A stretch of DNA of 64,000 nt from Brevundimonas huaxiensis (GTDB lineage Bacteria; Pseudomonadota; Alphaproteobacteria; Caulobacterales; Caulobacteraceae): the NCBI RefSeq assembly GCF_014218725.1, contig NZ_JABBJE010000006.1, positions 121,748 through 185,747 on the forward strand, read 5' to 3'. The notes beneath the pieces were generated by a model. The model ran no database searches and had not been told where the DNA came from. It worked only from the letters and a program-made list of their open reading frames with translations. Shown here piece by piece: positions 1-8,606 of this stretch; the first letter of the stretch is position 1; every line of letters starts with the position of its first letter. Made by a program: the position numbers and the translations under genes.

Positions 1-1089
1 GCAGTTGTCGCCGCCGCCGGCGATCAGCAGCCGTTGCGTGTCGCGCGCCAGGGCCATGAACTCGCGATTGTTCGGCACCATCTTGATGCCGATCAGCAGA
101 CCCTTGCCGCGGACGTCGGCGATCACATCGGGGAAGCGTTCCTGAAGGCCGGCGAACTGCTGCTTCAGATAGCCGGCGACCTCGTTGACGTTGTTCAGCG
201 TCTCGGGACTGTTGATCAGGCTCAGCGCCTTTTGACCGACGGCCATGGCCAGGGGGTTGCCGCCGAAGGTCGAGCCGTGCGCACCGACCGTCATGCCCTT
301 GGCCGCCTTGGCCGAGGCCAGGCAGGCGCCGATGGGAAAGCCCCCGCCGAGGGCCTTGGCCACCGCCATGATGTCCGGCGCCATGCCCGCCCATTCATGG
401 GCCCACAGCTTGCCGGTCCGGCCCATGCCGCACTGGACCTCGTCGAAGATGATCAGGACGCCGTGTTCGTCGCACAGTTCGCGCAGACCCCGCAGGCACT
501 GTTCGGGCATGGCGCGGCAGCCGCCCTCGCCCTGCACGGGCTCGACGATGATGGCGGCGGTCGTGGGCTTGGCGATGGCGGCCTTGATCGCCTCGTGGTC
601 GCCCCACTTCAGCTGGTGGAAGCCCTGCATCGGCGGGCCGAAGCCCTCGGTGTAGCTGGGGTTGGCGGCGGCGTTGATCGCGCCATAGGTCCGACCGTGG
701 AACGAGCCGTCGAAGCCGTAGATGTCGATCCGCTCAGGCGCGCCGTTGGCAGAGTGATATTTGCGCGCCGTCTTCAGCGCGCATTCGACGGCTTCGGTGC
801 CCGAGTTGGTGAAGAACACCACGTCGGCGAAGCTGGATTCGCACAGGGCGTCAGCCAACGCTTCCTGACCCGGAATGCGGAAGATGTTGGAGACGTGCCA
901 CAGCTTCTCGGCCTGATCCTTGACCGCCTGGACCAGTTCGGGGTGGGCGTGGCCCAAGCCGTTGGTCGAGATGCCGGCGACGCAGTCCAGATATTCGGTC
1001 CCGTCGGTCGCCCACAGACGCGCGCCTCGGCCGCGTTCCACTTCCAGCGGCGCGCGATTGTAGACACCCATCAAATGCTCAGTGGACAC
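1..1089 (-). CDS. argD: Acetylornithine/succinyldiaminopimelate aminotransferase, C-terminus cut by window edge
   Basis: PLP-dependent class-III aminotransferase converting N-acetylglutamate semialdehyde to N-acetylornithine in arginine synthesis, possibly also used for lysine. The translation shows the family's N-terminal [14 protein letters not shown] segment, the [11 protein letters not shown] phosphate-binding stretch, the [11 protein letters not shown] and [13 protein letters not shown] segments, and the PLP lysine in [15 protein letters not shown] place the start at a GTG (1087-1089) giving [12 protein letters not shown], because a GGAGG Shine-Dalgarno sits 10 nt upstream; an internal ATG at 1071 is the alternative. 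The frame runs off the left edge, so the last few dozen residues are missing. It lies downstream of the M28 peptidase on the same strand, about 117 bp away with a small hairpin between. Confidence 0.9.
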   Translation of the reverse strand, partial: MSTEHLMGVYNRAPLEVERGRGARLWATDGTEYLDCVAGISTNGLGHAHPELVQAVKDQAEKLWHVSNIFRIPGQEALADALCESSFADVVFFTNSGTEAVECALKTARKYHSANGAPERIDIYGFDGSFHGRTYGAINAAANPSYTEGFGPPMQGFHQLKWGDHEAIKAAIAKPTTAAIIVEPVQGEGGCRAMPEQCLRGLRELCDEHGVLIIFDEVQCGMGRTGKLWAHEWAGMAPDIMAVAKALGGGFPIGACLASAKAAKGMTVGAHGSTFGGNPLAMAVGQKALSLINSPETLNNVNEVAGYLKQQFAGLQERFPDVIADVRGKGLLIGIKMVPNNREFMALARDTQRLLIAGGGDNC

Positions 1090-1175
1090 GGGACCAAGAC
1101 CTCCAAAAGCGAGACGGCCCCGCCGCGTGTGCGACGGAGCCGGATCAATACGGTCAGGCGTTGTCGGATTAGTGA

Positions 1176-1193
1176 CGGTGTTAGTCAACACCG
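1176..1193 (-). terminator. Short perfect hairpin between the M28 peptidase gene and argD
   Basis: A 7-bp perfect stem (1176-1182 with 1187-1193) with a four-base loop follows the peptidase stop codon on the minus strand. No T-run follows, so termination is only a guess. It could instead be a dyad protein-binding site in the argD leader. Confidence 0.35.
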
Positions 1194-1206
1194 AGCACCA
1201 AGCCGC

Positions 1207-2232
1207 TTAAGGGTTGCCGGCGTCCGGCGCGGGCGTGCTGGCCGCAGGGGCGTCCGGCGCCGTTTCGGCGGCGACCGCTTCGTCCTTGGCCTGGATTTCG
1301 ACCAGCTTCTTGTCCAGGGCCAGGCCCAGGTCGGCGATGAACAGGCCGAAACGAGCGACGTCGACGCCCTTCAGATAGGACAGCTTGTCGTCAGTCGTAT
1401 GGATGCGCTGGAAGACGGGCGGGACGAAGCCCTCCTTCAGGCCGTTGTCCTTGCCGCCGTTGAAGGCCAGCCACATCTGGTGGGCGCCGACCGCATCCTG
1501 GGTGCCCATCGACACCACCGTCACGCCTGCGGCCGAGAAGGCGCGGTCGTCGCTGGGCGGATAGGTCGGATAGGGCATGCAGTCGAAGCCGCGTTCGGCG
1601 CACAGGCTGCGCAGCGTCTCCAGCACGAAGGCCGATTGCGGCCCGTTGTTCTCGCCATACATGACCGTCTGGCCATAGGCGGCGACATCGGCGTTGATGA
1701 CGGCGGCGATCCGGTCCTTGCCGTGTTTCGCCAGGAAGGCCTTGACGCCCAGAAGGCCCAGCTCTTCCTGGTCGGTGAAGACGAAGACGAAGCGGTGAGC
1801 GACCGGCTGGCCTTCCAGCGCCATGTCCAGCGTCTTGGCCGCCTCCATCATCGCCATGACCGAGCCGACGTTGTCGACGATGCCCTGGGACAGCGTCCCG
1901 TCGCGCAGTTTCACCGCGTCATAATGGGCGGTCAGGACGATGTCCTTGTCGCCCTCGCCCGCCGTAACGACGACATTGGCGCCTTCCATCGGGCCGGTGG
2001 CCTGGTTGCCGCCTTCAAAGGTCTGGATTTCGGGCGTGAAGCCCAACGTCCTCAGGAAACCGACCAGAACCTGGGTCCGTTCGGCGTTGGTGGGCTTGAT
2101 GAACTGGGCGGCGCCGGCGGCGATGTCGGGGCGATCGCCGGCCTGGGGCGTCGCTTCCTGAGCGAAGGCGGGACCAAAAGCGGATGTGGCGGCGAACAGG
2201 GCCGTGGCGGCGACGAGCGAACGAAACAGCAT
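1207..2232 (-). CDS. Secreted M28-family zinc metallopeptidase
   Basis: A 341-residue exported peptidase. Residues 1-24 form a Sec signal peptide ending in AFA. The M28 co-catalytic zinc ligands can be followed: H103-x-D in TAHYDAV, D120-N in GIVDNVGS, E156-E157 in TDQEELGL, an Asp in [10 protein letters not shown] and a late His in the QRIHTTDD segment. Family members are aminopeptidases or carboxypeptidases that clip peptides in the periplasm or outside the cell. The C-terminus is an Ala/Pro-rich tail of about 30 residues. It shares strand and probably direction of transcription with argD downstream. Substrate cannot be told from sequence. Confidence 0.85.
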   Translation of the reverse strand: MLFRSLVAATALFAATSAFGPAFAQEATPQAGDRPDIAAGAAQFIKPTNAERTQVLVGFLRTLGFTPEIQTFEGGNQATGPMEGANVVVTAGEGDKDIVLTAHYDAVKLRDGTLSQGIVDNVGSVMAMMEAAKTLDMALEGQPVAHRFVFVFTDQEELGLLGVKAFLAKHGKDRIAAVINADVAAYGQTVMYGENNGPQSAFVLETLRSLCAERGFDCMPYPTYPPSDDRAFSAAGVTVVSMGTQDAVGAHQMWLAFNGGKDNGLKEGFVPPVFQRIHTTDDKLSYLKGVDVARFGLFIADLGLALDKKLVEIQAKDEAVAAETAPDAPAASTPAPDAGNP

Positions 2233-2274
2233 GAAGCGGACCTCTCGGGGGAGCGATCCGCAACAGGTAGCGAT

Positions 2275-3105
2275 CTAGCTCTTAAGACGCCAGCCCGAGC
2301 GGAACACCAGCCAGCAGACCACGCCCATGACCGCCATCAGCACGGCCGACCCTATGACGCCGACCGTCAGATTGCTCTCGGCATGGCCGATGAAGCCGTA
2401 GCGGAAGCCGTCGATCAGATAGAAGAAGGGGTTGTATCGGCTCAGCGCCCGGAACGGCTCGGGCAGGTTCTCGACCAGATAGAAGGTCCCCGACAGGAAG
2501 GTCATCGGCATGACGATGAAGTTCTGGACCGCCGACAGGTGGTCGAACTTCTCGCTCCACAGCCCCGCCAGCACCCCGGTCATGCCCATGATGAAACAGG
2601 CGGCCAGGGCGAACCAGACGATGGCGAAGATATTGGCGATGCCCAGCGGCGCGAACGGCAGCACGCAGATCGCCGTCACCAGACCGACCGCCAGGCCGCG
2701 CGTCGCGGCGCCCAGCGTAAAGCCCAGCGTCAGCTCCAGCGGGCTGAGCGGCGGGGTCAGGAAGTCGGTCGCCGTGCCCATGATCTTGGCCTGGATCAGG
2801 CTGGACGAGGCGTTGGCGAAGGCGTTGTTCAACATGGCCATCATGATCAGGCCGGGCGCGACGAACAGGGCGAACGGCGTGCCGTGCAGCGGCGGCCGCG
2901 CGTTCTGAAGCGCCACCACGAACACCAGCATATAGAGCAGCGTCGTGACCACCGGCGCCGCCACCGTCTGTGCGCCCACCTTCCAGAAGCGACGCACCTC
3001 GCGCAGATACAGGGTCTGCACCCCGATCCAGTTGATCCCCGGATAGCGACGCGGCTGCGGCAGGCCGGCAGGCCGGGTGGAGATCAGATCGGGCGTATCG
3101 GTCAT
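2275..3105 (-). CDS. ABC-2 type transporter permease
   Basis: A 276-residue integral membrane protein with about six hydrophobic segments and the ABC-2 permease signature near the C-terminus ([35 protein letters not shown]), as in YadH/NodJ-type exporters of drugs, lipids or polysaccharides. I chose ATG at 3105 (MTDTPDLIS); an in-frame TTG at 3141 would add 12 residues but has no clear ribosome site. The partner ATPase is not in this window, so the exported substrate is unknown. It is divergent from gcrA, with a GANTC-containing inverted repeat between them. Confidence 0.85.
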   Translation of the reverse strand: MTDTPDLISTRPAGLPQPRRYPGINWIGVQTLYLREVRRFWKVGAQTVAAPVVTTLLYMLVFVVALQNARPPLHGTPFALFVAPGLIMMAMLNNAFANASSSLIQAKIMGTATDFLTPPLSPLELTLGFTLGAATRGLAVGLVTAICVLPFAPLGIANIFAIVWFALAACFIMGMTGVLAGLWSEKFDHLSAVQNFIVMPMTFLSGTFYLVENLPEPFRALSRYNPFFYLIDGFRYGFIGHAESNLTVGVIGSAVLMAVMGVVCWLVFRSGWRLKS

Positions 3106-3150
3106 GGCCCGCCAGATGCGCTCGACCGCCGCGCTTCGCAAGGCCGAGGT

Positions 3151-3219
3151 GATTGATGAATCGTGACTGTCCTGCGCAGTCGTCCTGACTCACCAGTCAC
3201 GCGTCGCCATTCACCAATC
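3151..3219. repeat. Inverted repeat, GANTC-containing, between the permease gene and gcrA
   Basis: The left arm (3151-3169) is GATTGATGAAT followed by CGTGACTG. The right arm has CAGTCACG (3194-3201), then after 7 bases ATTCACCAATC (3209-3219). The arms pair over 8 perfect bases and 10 of 11 outer bases. It contains GANTC sites at 3158 and 3187. The same word family (GAATCGTGA/TCACGATTC) recurs at 5629-5671. Confidence 0.55.
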
Positions 3220-3288
3220 CGCCTTAACCTTAACGATGATTCAATATCTGGTTTCTGTGGACAGGATGATTCGCACATCTTGCGTCTC

Positions 3289-3303
3289 TTAACGGCTGGT
3301 TTA
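3289..3303. promoter_or_regulatory. CtrA-like box and GANTC cluster upstream of gcrA
   Basis: TTAA, seven bases, then TTTA (3289-3303) is one mismatch from the CtrA consensus TTAA-N7-TTAA and lies about 75 bp before the gcrA start. In Caulobacter crescentus CtrA represses gcrA, so the location makes sense. A second weaker match, TTAA-N7-TCAA, is at 3230-3244. Five GANTC sites (3158, 3187, 3238, 3268, 3354), the CcrM methylation motif, lie in the 220 bp before gcrA. Binding is inferred from sequence only. Confidence 0.5.
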
Positions 3304-3378
3304 CGATTAGTTGTAGGTCAAGACCCCGGAGGGGGAGCCTGGACCTAGATATTGAATCCAAACTCGCTGGAGGGTGGC

Positions 3379-3915
3379 ATGACCGCAGGCTGGACCGACG
3401 ACCGCGTAGGCGCGCTAAAGAAGCTCTGGCTTGAGGGCCAGTCCGCGAGCCAGATCGCCAAACAACTGGGCGGCGGGGTCACCCGCAACGCCGTGATCGG
3501 CAAGGTGCACCGTCTGGGCCTGTCGGGCCGGGCCGCCCCGTCGCAACCGGCGCGCACCGTCGCCGCGACCTTCCGCACCGCGCGTCCGCGCCCGGCGCCG
3601 GCCGCTCCGGCGCAGCAACCTTCGGCCCCGCGCCGTCTGGAAGCCGTCCAGCCCAAGCCGGTCGAACCCGCAGCCCCCGTCCCCGCCCCGATCCCGGATT
3701 TGCCGGGCACGGCGACCGTGATGACCCTGGGCGCCCACATGTGCAAATGGCCGATCGGCGACCCATCGTCGCGCGAGTTCAGCTTCTGCGGCCGCCGCTC
3801 GTCGGAAGGCGTCTATTGCGTCGAACACGCCCGCGTCGCCTACCAGCCGCAAGTCCGTCGCGGCTCCAAGGAAAGCGGTTCCGACCTGGCCCGCAGCCTG
3901 CGGCGTTACATCTAA
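3379..3915 (+). CDS. gcrA: Cell-cycle regulator GcrA
   Basis: GcrA is an alphaproteobacterial regulator that binds sigma-70 RNA polymerase and promoters with methylated GANTC sites, driving S-phase genes. The N-terminal 45 residues match the family HTH (WTDDRVGALKKLWLEGQSASQIAKQLGGGVTRNAVIGKVHRLGL). A Pro/Ala-rich linker follows. The C-terminal part carries CKWPIGDPSSREFSFCG and YCVEHARVAYQP, the conserved Cys-containing segment that contacts sigma-70. The start is ATG 3379, preceded by GGAGGGTGGC; the frame is open further upstream to 3352 but without a better start. The protein is 178 residues, normal for the family. The upstream CtrA-like box and GANTC sites fit cell-cycle control. Confidence 0.95.
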   Translation: MTAGWTDDRVGALKKLWLEGQSASQIAKQLGGGVTRNAVIGKVHRLGLSGRAAPSQPARTVAATFRTARPRPAPAAPAQQPSAPRRLEAVQPKPVEPAAPVPAPIPDLPGTATVMTLGAHMCKWPIGDPSSREFSFCGRRSSEGVYCVEHARVAYQPQVRRGSKESGSDLARSLRRYI

Positions 3916-4015
3916 AGAGCGCTACGCTCACGACGCGGTCGCTCGCGACTTGAGCGCGGCGCTTCGCGCGGGTCATGCCCGCGTCACAGATGCTCTCCAT
4001 TGAGCTCACTTCCCC

Positions 4016-4088
4016 CTCGCCGGTTCGCGCAAGCGGCCGGCGAGATTTCAGGGGCGGGGCTGCGGTTCATCCGGGTTGACGCAGCCCC
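4016..4088. terminator. Two consecutive hairpins between convergent gcrA and apaG
   Basis: CTCGCCGG (4016-4023) pairs with CCGGCGAG (4037-4044), and GGGGCTGCG (4056-4064) pairs with CGCAGCCCC (4080-4088). Both stems are perfect and GC-rich, and lie between two converging genes. Neither has a T-run, so termination is likely but not certain. The stretch 3916-4015 shows nothing else. Confidence 0.5.
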
Positions 4089-4101
4089 ATCCGCCCTTCG
4101 A

Positions 4102-4509
4102 TCAGTTCAGCACCCGCCGCGCATCCGGCGTATCCAGCGAAAACGCCGGGATCTGCGCCTTGAAACTGCGCCCGTCCGCATCCGTCATATAATAGGCGCC
4201 CACCATCGACCCGCTGTCGGTGCCCAGCGGACAGCCCGAGGCGTAAGCGTAGCTGCCGCCCGGTTCGATCACCGGCTGTTCGCCGACCACGCCGGGACCG
4301 CGCACCTCCTCGACATGGCCGTGGCCGTCGGTGATGGTCCAGCGTCGCGCCATCAACTGCACCGTCGATCCCGTCAGGTTCACGATCTCGATCTGATAGG
4401 CCCAGACCCAGCGCCCTTCGTCGGGATCGGACTGGCCCGCCAGATAGCTGGGCCGGACCCGGATCAGGATGCCGTTCGTCTCGGCGGTATAGGCAGGACC
4501 CTCGTGCAT
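4102..4509 (-). CDS. apaG: ApaG domain protein
   Basis: A 135-residue single-domain protein of the ApaG family, a fibronectin-III-like fold. Recognisable segments are IRVRPSYLAGQSDPDEGRWVWAYQIEIVN, the strand RRWTITDGHGHVEEVRGPGVVGEQP and the GSMVGAYYMTDADGRSFKAQIPAF close. Full length covers the domain. ApaG was linked genetically to Co2+/Mg2+ resistance in enterobacteria, but its biochemical role is unclear. It is monocistronic here, convergent with gcrA and divergent from dcd. Confidence 0.92.
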   Translation of the reverse strand: MHEGPAYTAETNGILIRVRPSYLAGQSDPDEGRWVWAYQIEIVNLTGSTVQLMARRWTITDGHGHVEEVRGPGVVGEQPVIEPGGSYAYASGCPLGTDSGSMVGAYYMTDADGRSFKAQIPAFSLDTPDARRVLN

Positions 4510-4590
4510 GGGCTATATGCTCGCCCCGCCGCGCGCGGGCTGCAAGCGCGACTTGGAGATAAGTCGTGAAAACCGTGTGAGACAGACGCC

Positions 4591-5616
4591 ATGAGCTCCT
4601 TCCAAGCGCCCCGTCCCGGCATCCTGCCCGCCCAGTCCATCGAGACGTTGATCGCCGCCGGCGCCGTCACGTCCGACACGCCCTTCGACCACGACCAGGT
4701 CCAGCCGGCCAGCCTGGACCTGCGGCTCTCGGATCAGGCCTGGCGGGTCCGCGCCTCCTTCCTGCCCGGCCGGCGCAAGGTCGAGGACCGCATCGCCGAC
4801 GTGGCCATGCACGCCATCGAGATCACCGAGGCCGGCGTCGTGCTGGAAAAGGGCTGCGTCTATATCGTGCGCCTTCAGGAGCGGCTGAAATTGCCGAAAG
4901 GGTTGATCGCCCGCGCCAATCCGAAAAGCTCGACCGGCCGCGTCGATGTCTTCGTGCGTCTGCTGACCGATCAGGGCGCCAGTTTCGATGATGTGGCCGA
5001 GGGTTATGACGGCCCTCTCTATATGGAGGTCGCGCCCCAGACCTTCTCCATCCTGGTCCGCCCCGGCACGCGCCTGAACCAGCTACGGCTCAAGGCCGGC
5101 GATCCGCCCAAGCTGGAGACCCGCTCGGTCGGCGTCGATCTGCAGGGCGGCGACATCGTCGGCTTCCGCGGGCGTCGCCATGCGGGCGTGGTCGATCTGG
5201 ACCACATCGACGGCCACGACCCGCGCGACTTCTGGGAGCCGTTGAGCCTCCGCCGTGGCGAACTGCTGCTGGATCCGGGCGAGTTCTATATCCTGGCCTC
5301 GTCCGACGACGTCGAGATCCCGGTCGATCAGGCCGCCGAAATGACCCCCATCGATCCGTCGGTGGGCGAGTTCCGCGTCCACTACGCCGGCTTCTTCGAC
5401 CCCGGCTTCGGCACCGACGAGGCGCATGGCGCCGGCTCGAAAGGCGTGCTGGAAGTCCGCACCCACGACACGCCATTCCTGCTGGAACACGGCCAGATCG
5501 TCGCCCGCCTGGTCTATGAACCCCTGACCGAACGCCCCAGCCGTCTGTATGGCGAAAGCGGCAGCCACTATCAAAACCAGGGCCTGAAGCTGTCGAAGCA
5601 TTTCAAGGCGTGGTGA
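4591..5616 (+). CDS. dcd: 2'-deoxycytidine 5'-triphosphate deaminase, long alphaproteobacterial form
   Basis: Converts dCTP to dUTP for thymidylate synthesis. The core motifs are QPASLDLRL (residues 38-46) and ARANPKSSTGRVDVFVR (about 107-123), the latter matching the dCTP/dUTPase-fold active-site loop. At 341 residues it is far longer than the roughly 190-residue E. coli enzyme. The C-terminal half repeats barrel-like features (YAGFFDPGFGTDEAHGAGSKGVLEVRTHDTPFLLEHGQIVARLVYE), so the protein looks like two dUTPase-fold units in one chain, a known alphaproteobacterial form. Start at ATG 4591. Confidence 0.9.
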   Translation: MSSFQAPRPGILPAQSIETLIAAGAVTSDTPFDHDQVQPASLDLRLSDQAWRVRASFLPGRRKVEDRIADVAMHAIEITEAGVVLEKGCVYIVRLQERLKLPKGLIARANPKSSTGRVDVFVRLLTDQGASFDDVAEGYDGPLYMEVAPQTFSILVRPGTRLNQLRLKAGDPPKLETRSVGVDLQGGDIVGFRGRRHAGVVDLDHIDGHDPRDFWEPLSLRRGELLLDPGEFYILASSDDVEIPVDQAAEMTPIDPSVGEFRVHYAGFFDPGFGTDEAHGAGSKGVLEVRTHDTPFLLEHGQIVARLVYEPLTERPSRLYGESGSHYQNQGLKLSKHFKAW

Positions 5617-5628
5617 CTGGCGTGAGTT

Positions 5629-5671
5629 GTGAATCGTGATTGGCGAACTCACGATTCACCGCTCACGAGTC
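5629..5671. repeat. GANTC-rich inverted repeat between dcd and the MFS gene
   Basis: GTGAATCGTGA (5629-5639) and TCACGATTCAC (5649-5659) are a perfect 11-bp inverted repeat with a 9-base loop. Three GANTC sites fall within 41 bp (5631, 5653, 5667). It lies between convergent genes and may also act as a terminator. It shares words with the repeat at 3151-3219. Confidence 0.6.
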
Positions 5672-6962
5672 ACGTCAACTTGTCCGCCTTCCTCAGCCCC
5701 GGGAACATCGTCGCCCAGGCCCCGGTCGCGGCCAAGGCGCCGAACCCGCCGAACACCGCCGCGCCGACCGCGCCCAGCAGCCGGACCATGACGCCGGAAT
5801 AGGCCTCGCCCAGTTCGTTCGAGGCGCCAATGAACAGCATGGACACCGACGACACCCGCCCGCGCATGTGATCGGGCGTGGCCAGTTGGATCAGGGTCTG
5901 GCGCACATTGACGCTGATCATGTCCGCCGCCCCGCCGACGAACAGCGCCAGACCCGACAGCCAGACGATGCGCGACAGGCCGAAGGTGATGGTGCACAGG
6001 CCGAACACCGCCACCGCCGCGAACATCCAGCGCCCGCCGTTCTGGCGGATCGGATAGCGGCTCAGGTAGATGGCCATGACCATGGCCCCCACGCCGAACG
6101 ACGCCCGCAACAGGCCGAACCCTTGGGGCCCGACATGCAGGATGTCGCGCGCGAAGATCGGCGTCAGCAGGGCCACCCCCGCCAGCAGCACCACCACCAG
6201 ATCCAGCGAAATGGCGCCCAGCACGATCTTGGTCTTCCAGACATAGGCCAGCCCCTCCTTGACCGAATCCACCGGCGACAGCGGATTGGCCTGGGGCGCA
6301 GGTCTCCCGCTGGTGCGGATCAGGATGAAGGCCGCGACGGCCAGCAGGAACATGCCCAGCGACACCGCATAGGCCAGGGGCACGTTCACCCCCACGATCA
6401 CCCCGCCCAGGGCCGGGCCGGCGATGGCCCCGGTCTGAAACGCGATGGACTGGGCCGCGATGGCCGGCGGCAGGGCCTTGCGCCCCACCACCATCGGCAG
6501 GAAGGCCTGGCTGGCCGGCGCCAGAAACGCCCGCGCCGCGCCGAACAGGGCGGCCACCGCCAGCAGCCCCCACAGCGGCGGGTTGCCATGCAGGGCCATG
6601 GCCAGGAACGATCCCGCGCAGGCCGCCTCGACCAGGATGGAGATCCACACCGTGCGCTTCCTGTCGCGCCGGTCCGCCATCGCCCCGGCGGGCAGGGTGA
6701 AGGCCAGCAGCGGCAGGAACTGACACAGCCCCACCAGCCCCAGATACAGACTGGCCTCCTCGATCGGATGATCGCGCCGGGCGATCTCATAGACCTGCCA
6801 CAACAGGGCCGACGACTGGATCTGGATCGCCAGCACCGCCACCACCCGCCCGAACCACAGCAGGCGGAAGTCGCGAATGCCCCACGGGCTGGACGGCCCT
6901 TCCGGCGGCGCAGGCGGAACGGGCGGGGCGGCGGGGCCGGCAGCGATGGATTCTGTGGTCAA
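5670..6962 (-). CDS. Major facilitator superfamily transporter (EntS/MFS_3-like)
   Basis: A 430-residue membrane protein with about twelve hydrophobic segments after a Pro/Ala-rich cytoplasmic N-terminus of about 25 residues. RDFRLLWFGRVVAVLAIQIQ starts the first helix, and the loop between helices 2 and 3 has AGAMADRRDRKRTVWIS, the MFS G-x-x-x-D-R-x-x-R-K motif. The arrangement resembles the enterobactin-exporter-like MFS_3 group, but no siderophore genes are nearby, so the substrate is unknown. Its start lies about 65 bp from dapE, which is divergent. Confidence 0.85.
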   Translation of the reverse strand: MTTESIAAGPAAPPVPPAPPEGPSSPWGIRDFRLLWFGRVVAVLAIQIQSSALLWQVYEIARRDHPIEEASLYLGLVGLCQFLPLLAFTLPAGAMADRRDRKRTVWISILVEAACAGSFLAMALHGNPPLWGLLAVAALFGAARAFLAPASQAFLPMVVGRKALPPAIAAQSIAFQTGAIAGPALGGVIVGVNVPLAYAVSLGMFLLAVAAFILIRTSGRPAPQANPLSPVDSVKEGLAYVWKTKIVLGAISLDLVVVLLAGVALLTPIFARDILHVGPQGFGLLRASFGVGAMVMAIYLSRYPIRQNGGRWMFAAVAVFGLCTITFGLSRIVWLSGLALFVGGAADMISVNVRQTLIQLATPDHMRGRVSSVSMLFIGASNELGEAYSGVMVRLLGAVGAAVFGGFGALAATGAWATMFPGLRKADKLT

Positions 6963-7028
6963 GGTCTCGGCTTCAGCAGGGGCGCACCGTCTTCTCGCAG
7001 ACGCGGATTATCCCTAAAGCATAGCCGC

Positions 7029-8216
7029 ATGAGCCGCGCATCAACTCCCGTTATCGATCCTGTCGAACTGACCCGCGACCTGATCCGCATTCCCTCCGTC
7101 ACGCCCGCCGACGAGGGGGCAATGGATGTGCTGGAACGGCACCTGACGGCGCTGGGCTTCACCTGCCGCCGCCTGGCCTTCGAGGGACCGGGGGGCGAGG
7201 GCGTCCATGCGCGGATTGAGAACCTATATGCTCGTCGCGGGACCGCCTCGCCCAACCTGTGTTTCGCCGGCCATACGGATGTGGTCCCGACCGGCCCGTC
7301 GGAGCAGTGGTCGTCGCAACCCTTTAACGCCGAGGTCAAGGACGGCGTTCTGTACGGTCGCGGCGCGGTGGACATGAAGGGCGGGATCGCCGCCTGGGTC
7401 GCCGCCGTGTCCCAGGTGCTGGCGGACGGCGAACCCGCCGGCTCCCTCTCCTTCCTGATCACCGGCGACGAGGAAGGCCCGGCGCTGCACGGCACCAAAC
7501 GGGTGGTCGAGGCCCTGGCGGCCGAGGGCGAGGTCATCGACGCCTGCGTGGTCGGCGAACCCTCGTCGTCGCAACTGCTGGGCGACATGATCAAGGTCGG
7601 GCGGCGCGGCTCGCTGAACACCTGGATCACCGTCCAAGGCAAACAGGGCCACGTCGCCTATCCCGAACGCGCCGCCAACCCGGCCCCGGTGATCGCGAAG
7701 CTGATGGCCCGCCTGAACGATTACGTCCTCGACCAAGGCTACGAGAACTTCCCCCCGTCGAACCTCGAAATCACCACCATCGACATCGGCAATCCGGCGA
7801 CCAACATCATCCCGGCCCAGGCGACGGCGCGGCTGAACATCCGCTTCAACCCCAGCCATACCGGCGACGTCCTGATCGACTGGCTGAACCGCGAGGCCGG
7901 CGCCATGCAGGCCGAGACCGGGCTGCAGATCACCTTGGAGCACCTGTGCTCGGGCGAGGCCTTCCTGACCGAGCCCGGCGCCTTCGTGGAGGCGGTTCAG
8001 GATGCGGTCGAGGCCGTGGCGGGCCGCCGCCCCGAGGCCTCCACCACCGGCGGCACCTCCGACGCCCGCTTCATCCGCGCCCTGTGCCCCGTGCTGGAAC
8101 TGGGCCTGGTCGGCCAGACCATGCACCAGATCGACGAACGGGTGCCAACGGCGGAGTTGGAGACGCTGACGGCCGTCTATCGCCGGGTGATCGAGACGGT
8201 GTTCGAGCGGTTGTAG
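7029..8216 (+). CDS. dapE: Succinyl-diaminopimelate desuccinylase
   Basis: M20 zinc hydrolase that removes succinate from N-succinyl-LL-diaminopimelate in lysine and peptidoglycan precursor synthesis. Metal and catalytic residues are visible: H82 in FAGHTDVVPTG, D115 in GRGAVDMKGG, the catalytic/metal Glu pair E148-E149 in ITGDEEGPA, E in VVGEPSS, and a late His in GQTMHQIDE. The protein is 395 residues, slightly longer than the roughly 375 usual. The start at ATG 7029 (MSRASTPVIDPVELTRDLIRIPSVTP) puts the usual DLIRIPSVTP near the N-terminus. The larger open frame reaching back to 5640 is antisense to the MFS gene and not real. Confidence 0.95.
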   Translation: MSRASTPVIDPVELTRDLIRIPSVTPADEGAMDVLERHLTALGFTCRRLAFEGPGGEGVHARIENLYARRGTASPNLCFAGHTDVVPTGPSEQWSSQPFNAEVKDGVLYGRGAVDMKGGIAAWVAAVSQVLADGEPAGSLSFLITGDEEGPALHGTKRVVEALAAEGEVIDACVVGEPSSSQLLGDMIKVGRRGSLNTWITVQGKQGHVAYPERAANPAPVIAKLMARLNDYVLDQGYENFPPSNLEITTIDIGNPATNIIPAQATARLNIRFNPSHTGDVLIDWLNREAGAMQAETGLQITLEHLCSGEAFLTEPGAFVEAVQDAVEAVAGRRPEASTTGGTSDARFIRALCPVLELGLVGQTMHQIDERVPTAELETLTAVYRRVIETVFERL

Positions 8217-8324
8217 GTGCGGTCGTGGATACTCAATCTAGCCCATTTGGCTCACCTCAAACCGGACCCGCCGATAAGCCCGAAATGGGTGGATAGCTGA
8301 CCTCCCGGATGCAAATCTATCAGC

Positions 8325-8564
8325 ATGTGGAAAGCACAACGCACACCGCAAGACGTTGCCCGATATCTACGGGACTTCATCGAAGGCACTGGCGGCGATT
8401 GGGATTGGGACGACTTCACAAGCGTCACGATCAAAGATCGAGCGCTTGAAAGCATCCGCCAGCGGGCCACTCGAACTGAGCCGATGAAAGCTGACATTCA
8501 GCAGCTTCGGCAACTATTGGCTGAAGCTGAGGCGCTCTGTGAGAGGCCTTCTGATGTCCAATAA
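8325..8564 (+). CDS. Small conserved-looking hypothetical protein
   Basis: A 79-residue acidic soluble protein, MWKAQRTPQDVARYLRDFIEG at its start followed by TGGDWDWDDFTSVTIKDRALESIRQRA. I recall similar short proteins with the same YLRDFxEGxGGxWDWDDF pattern in other Proteobacteria, without known function. No signal peptide or membrane segment. Its bases look less GC-rich than its neighbours (several AT-ending codons), which may mean recent arrival. It stands alone between dapE and a convergent M20 gene; the 108 bp before it shows no clear promoter. Confidence 0.6.
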   Translation: MWKAQRTPQDVARYLRDFIEGTGGDWDWDDFTSVTIKDRALESIRQRATRTEPMKADIQQLRQLLAEAEALCERPSDVQ

Positions 8565-8606
8565 AGGTCGGTTTTCGACATCTCCGGACGCTGCAATCGC
8601 CATCGC

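Noticed and set aside
5640..7028. Upstream extension of the dapE frame to 858 codons
   Set aside because: The first 460 codons are antisense to the MFS gene and repetitive in composition; DapE begins normally at 7029.
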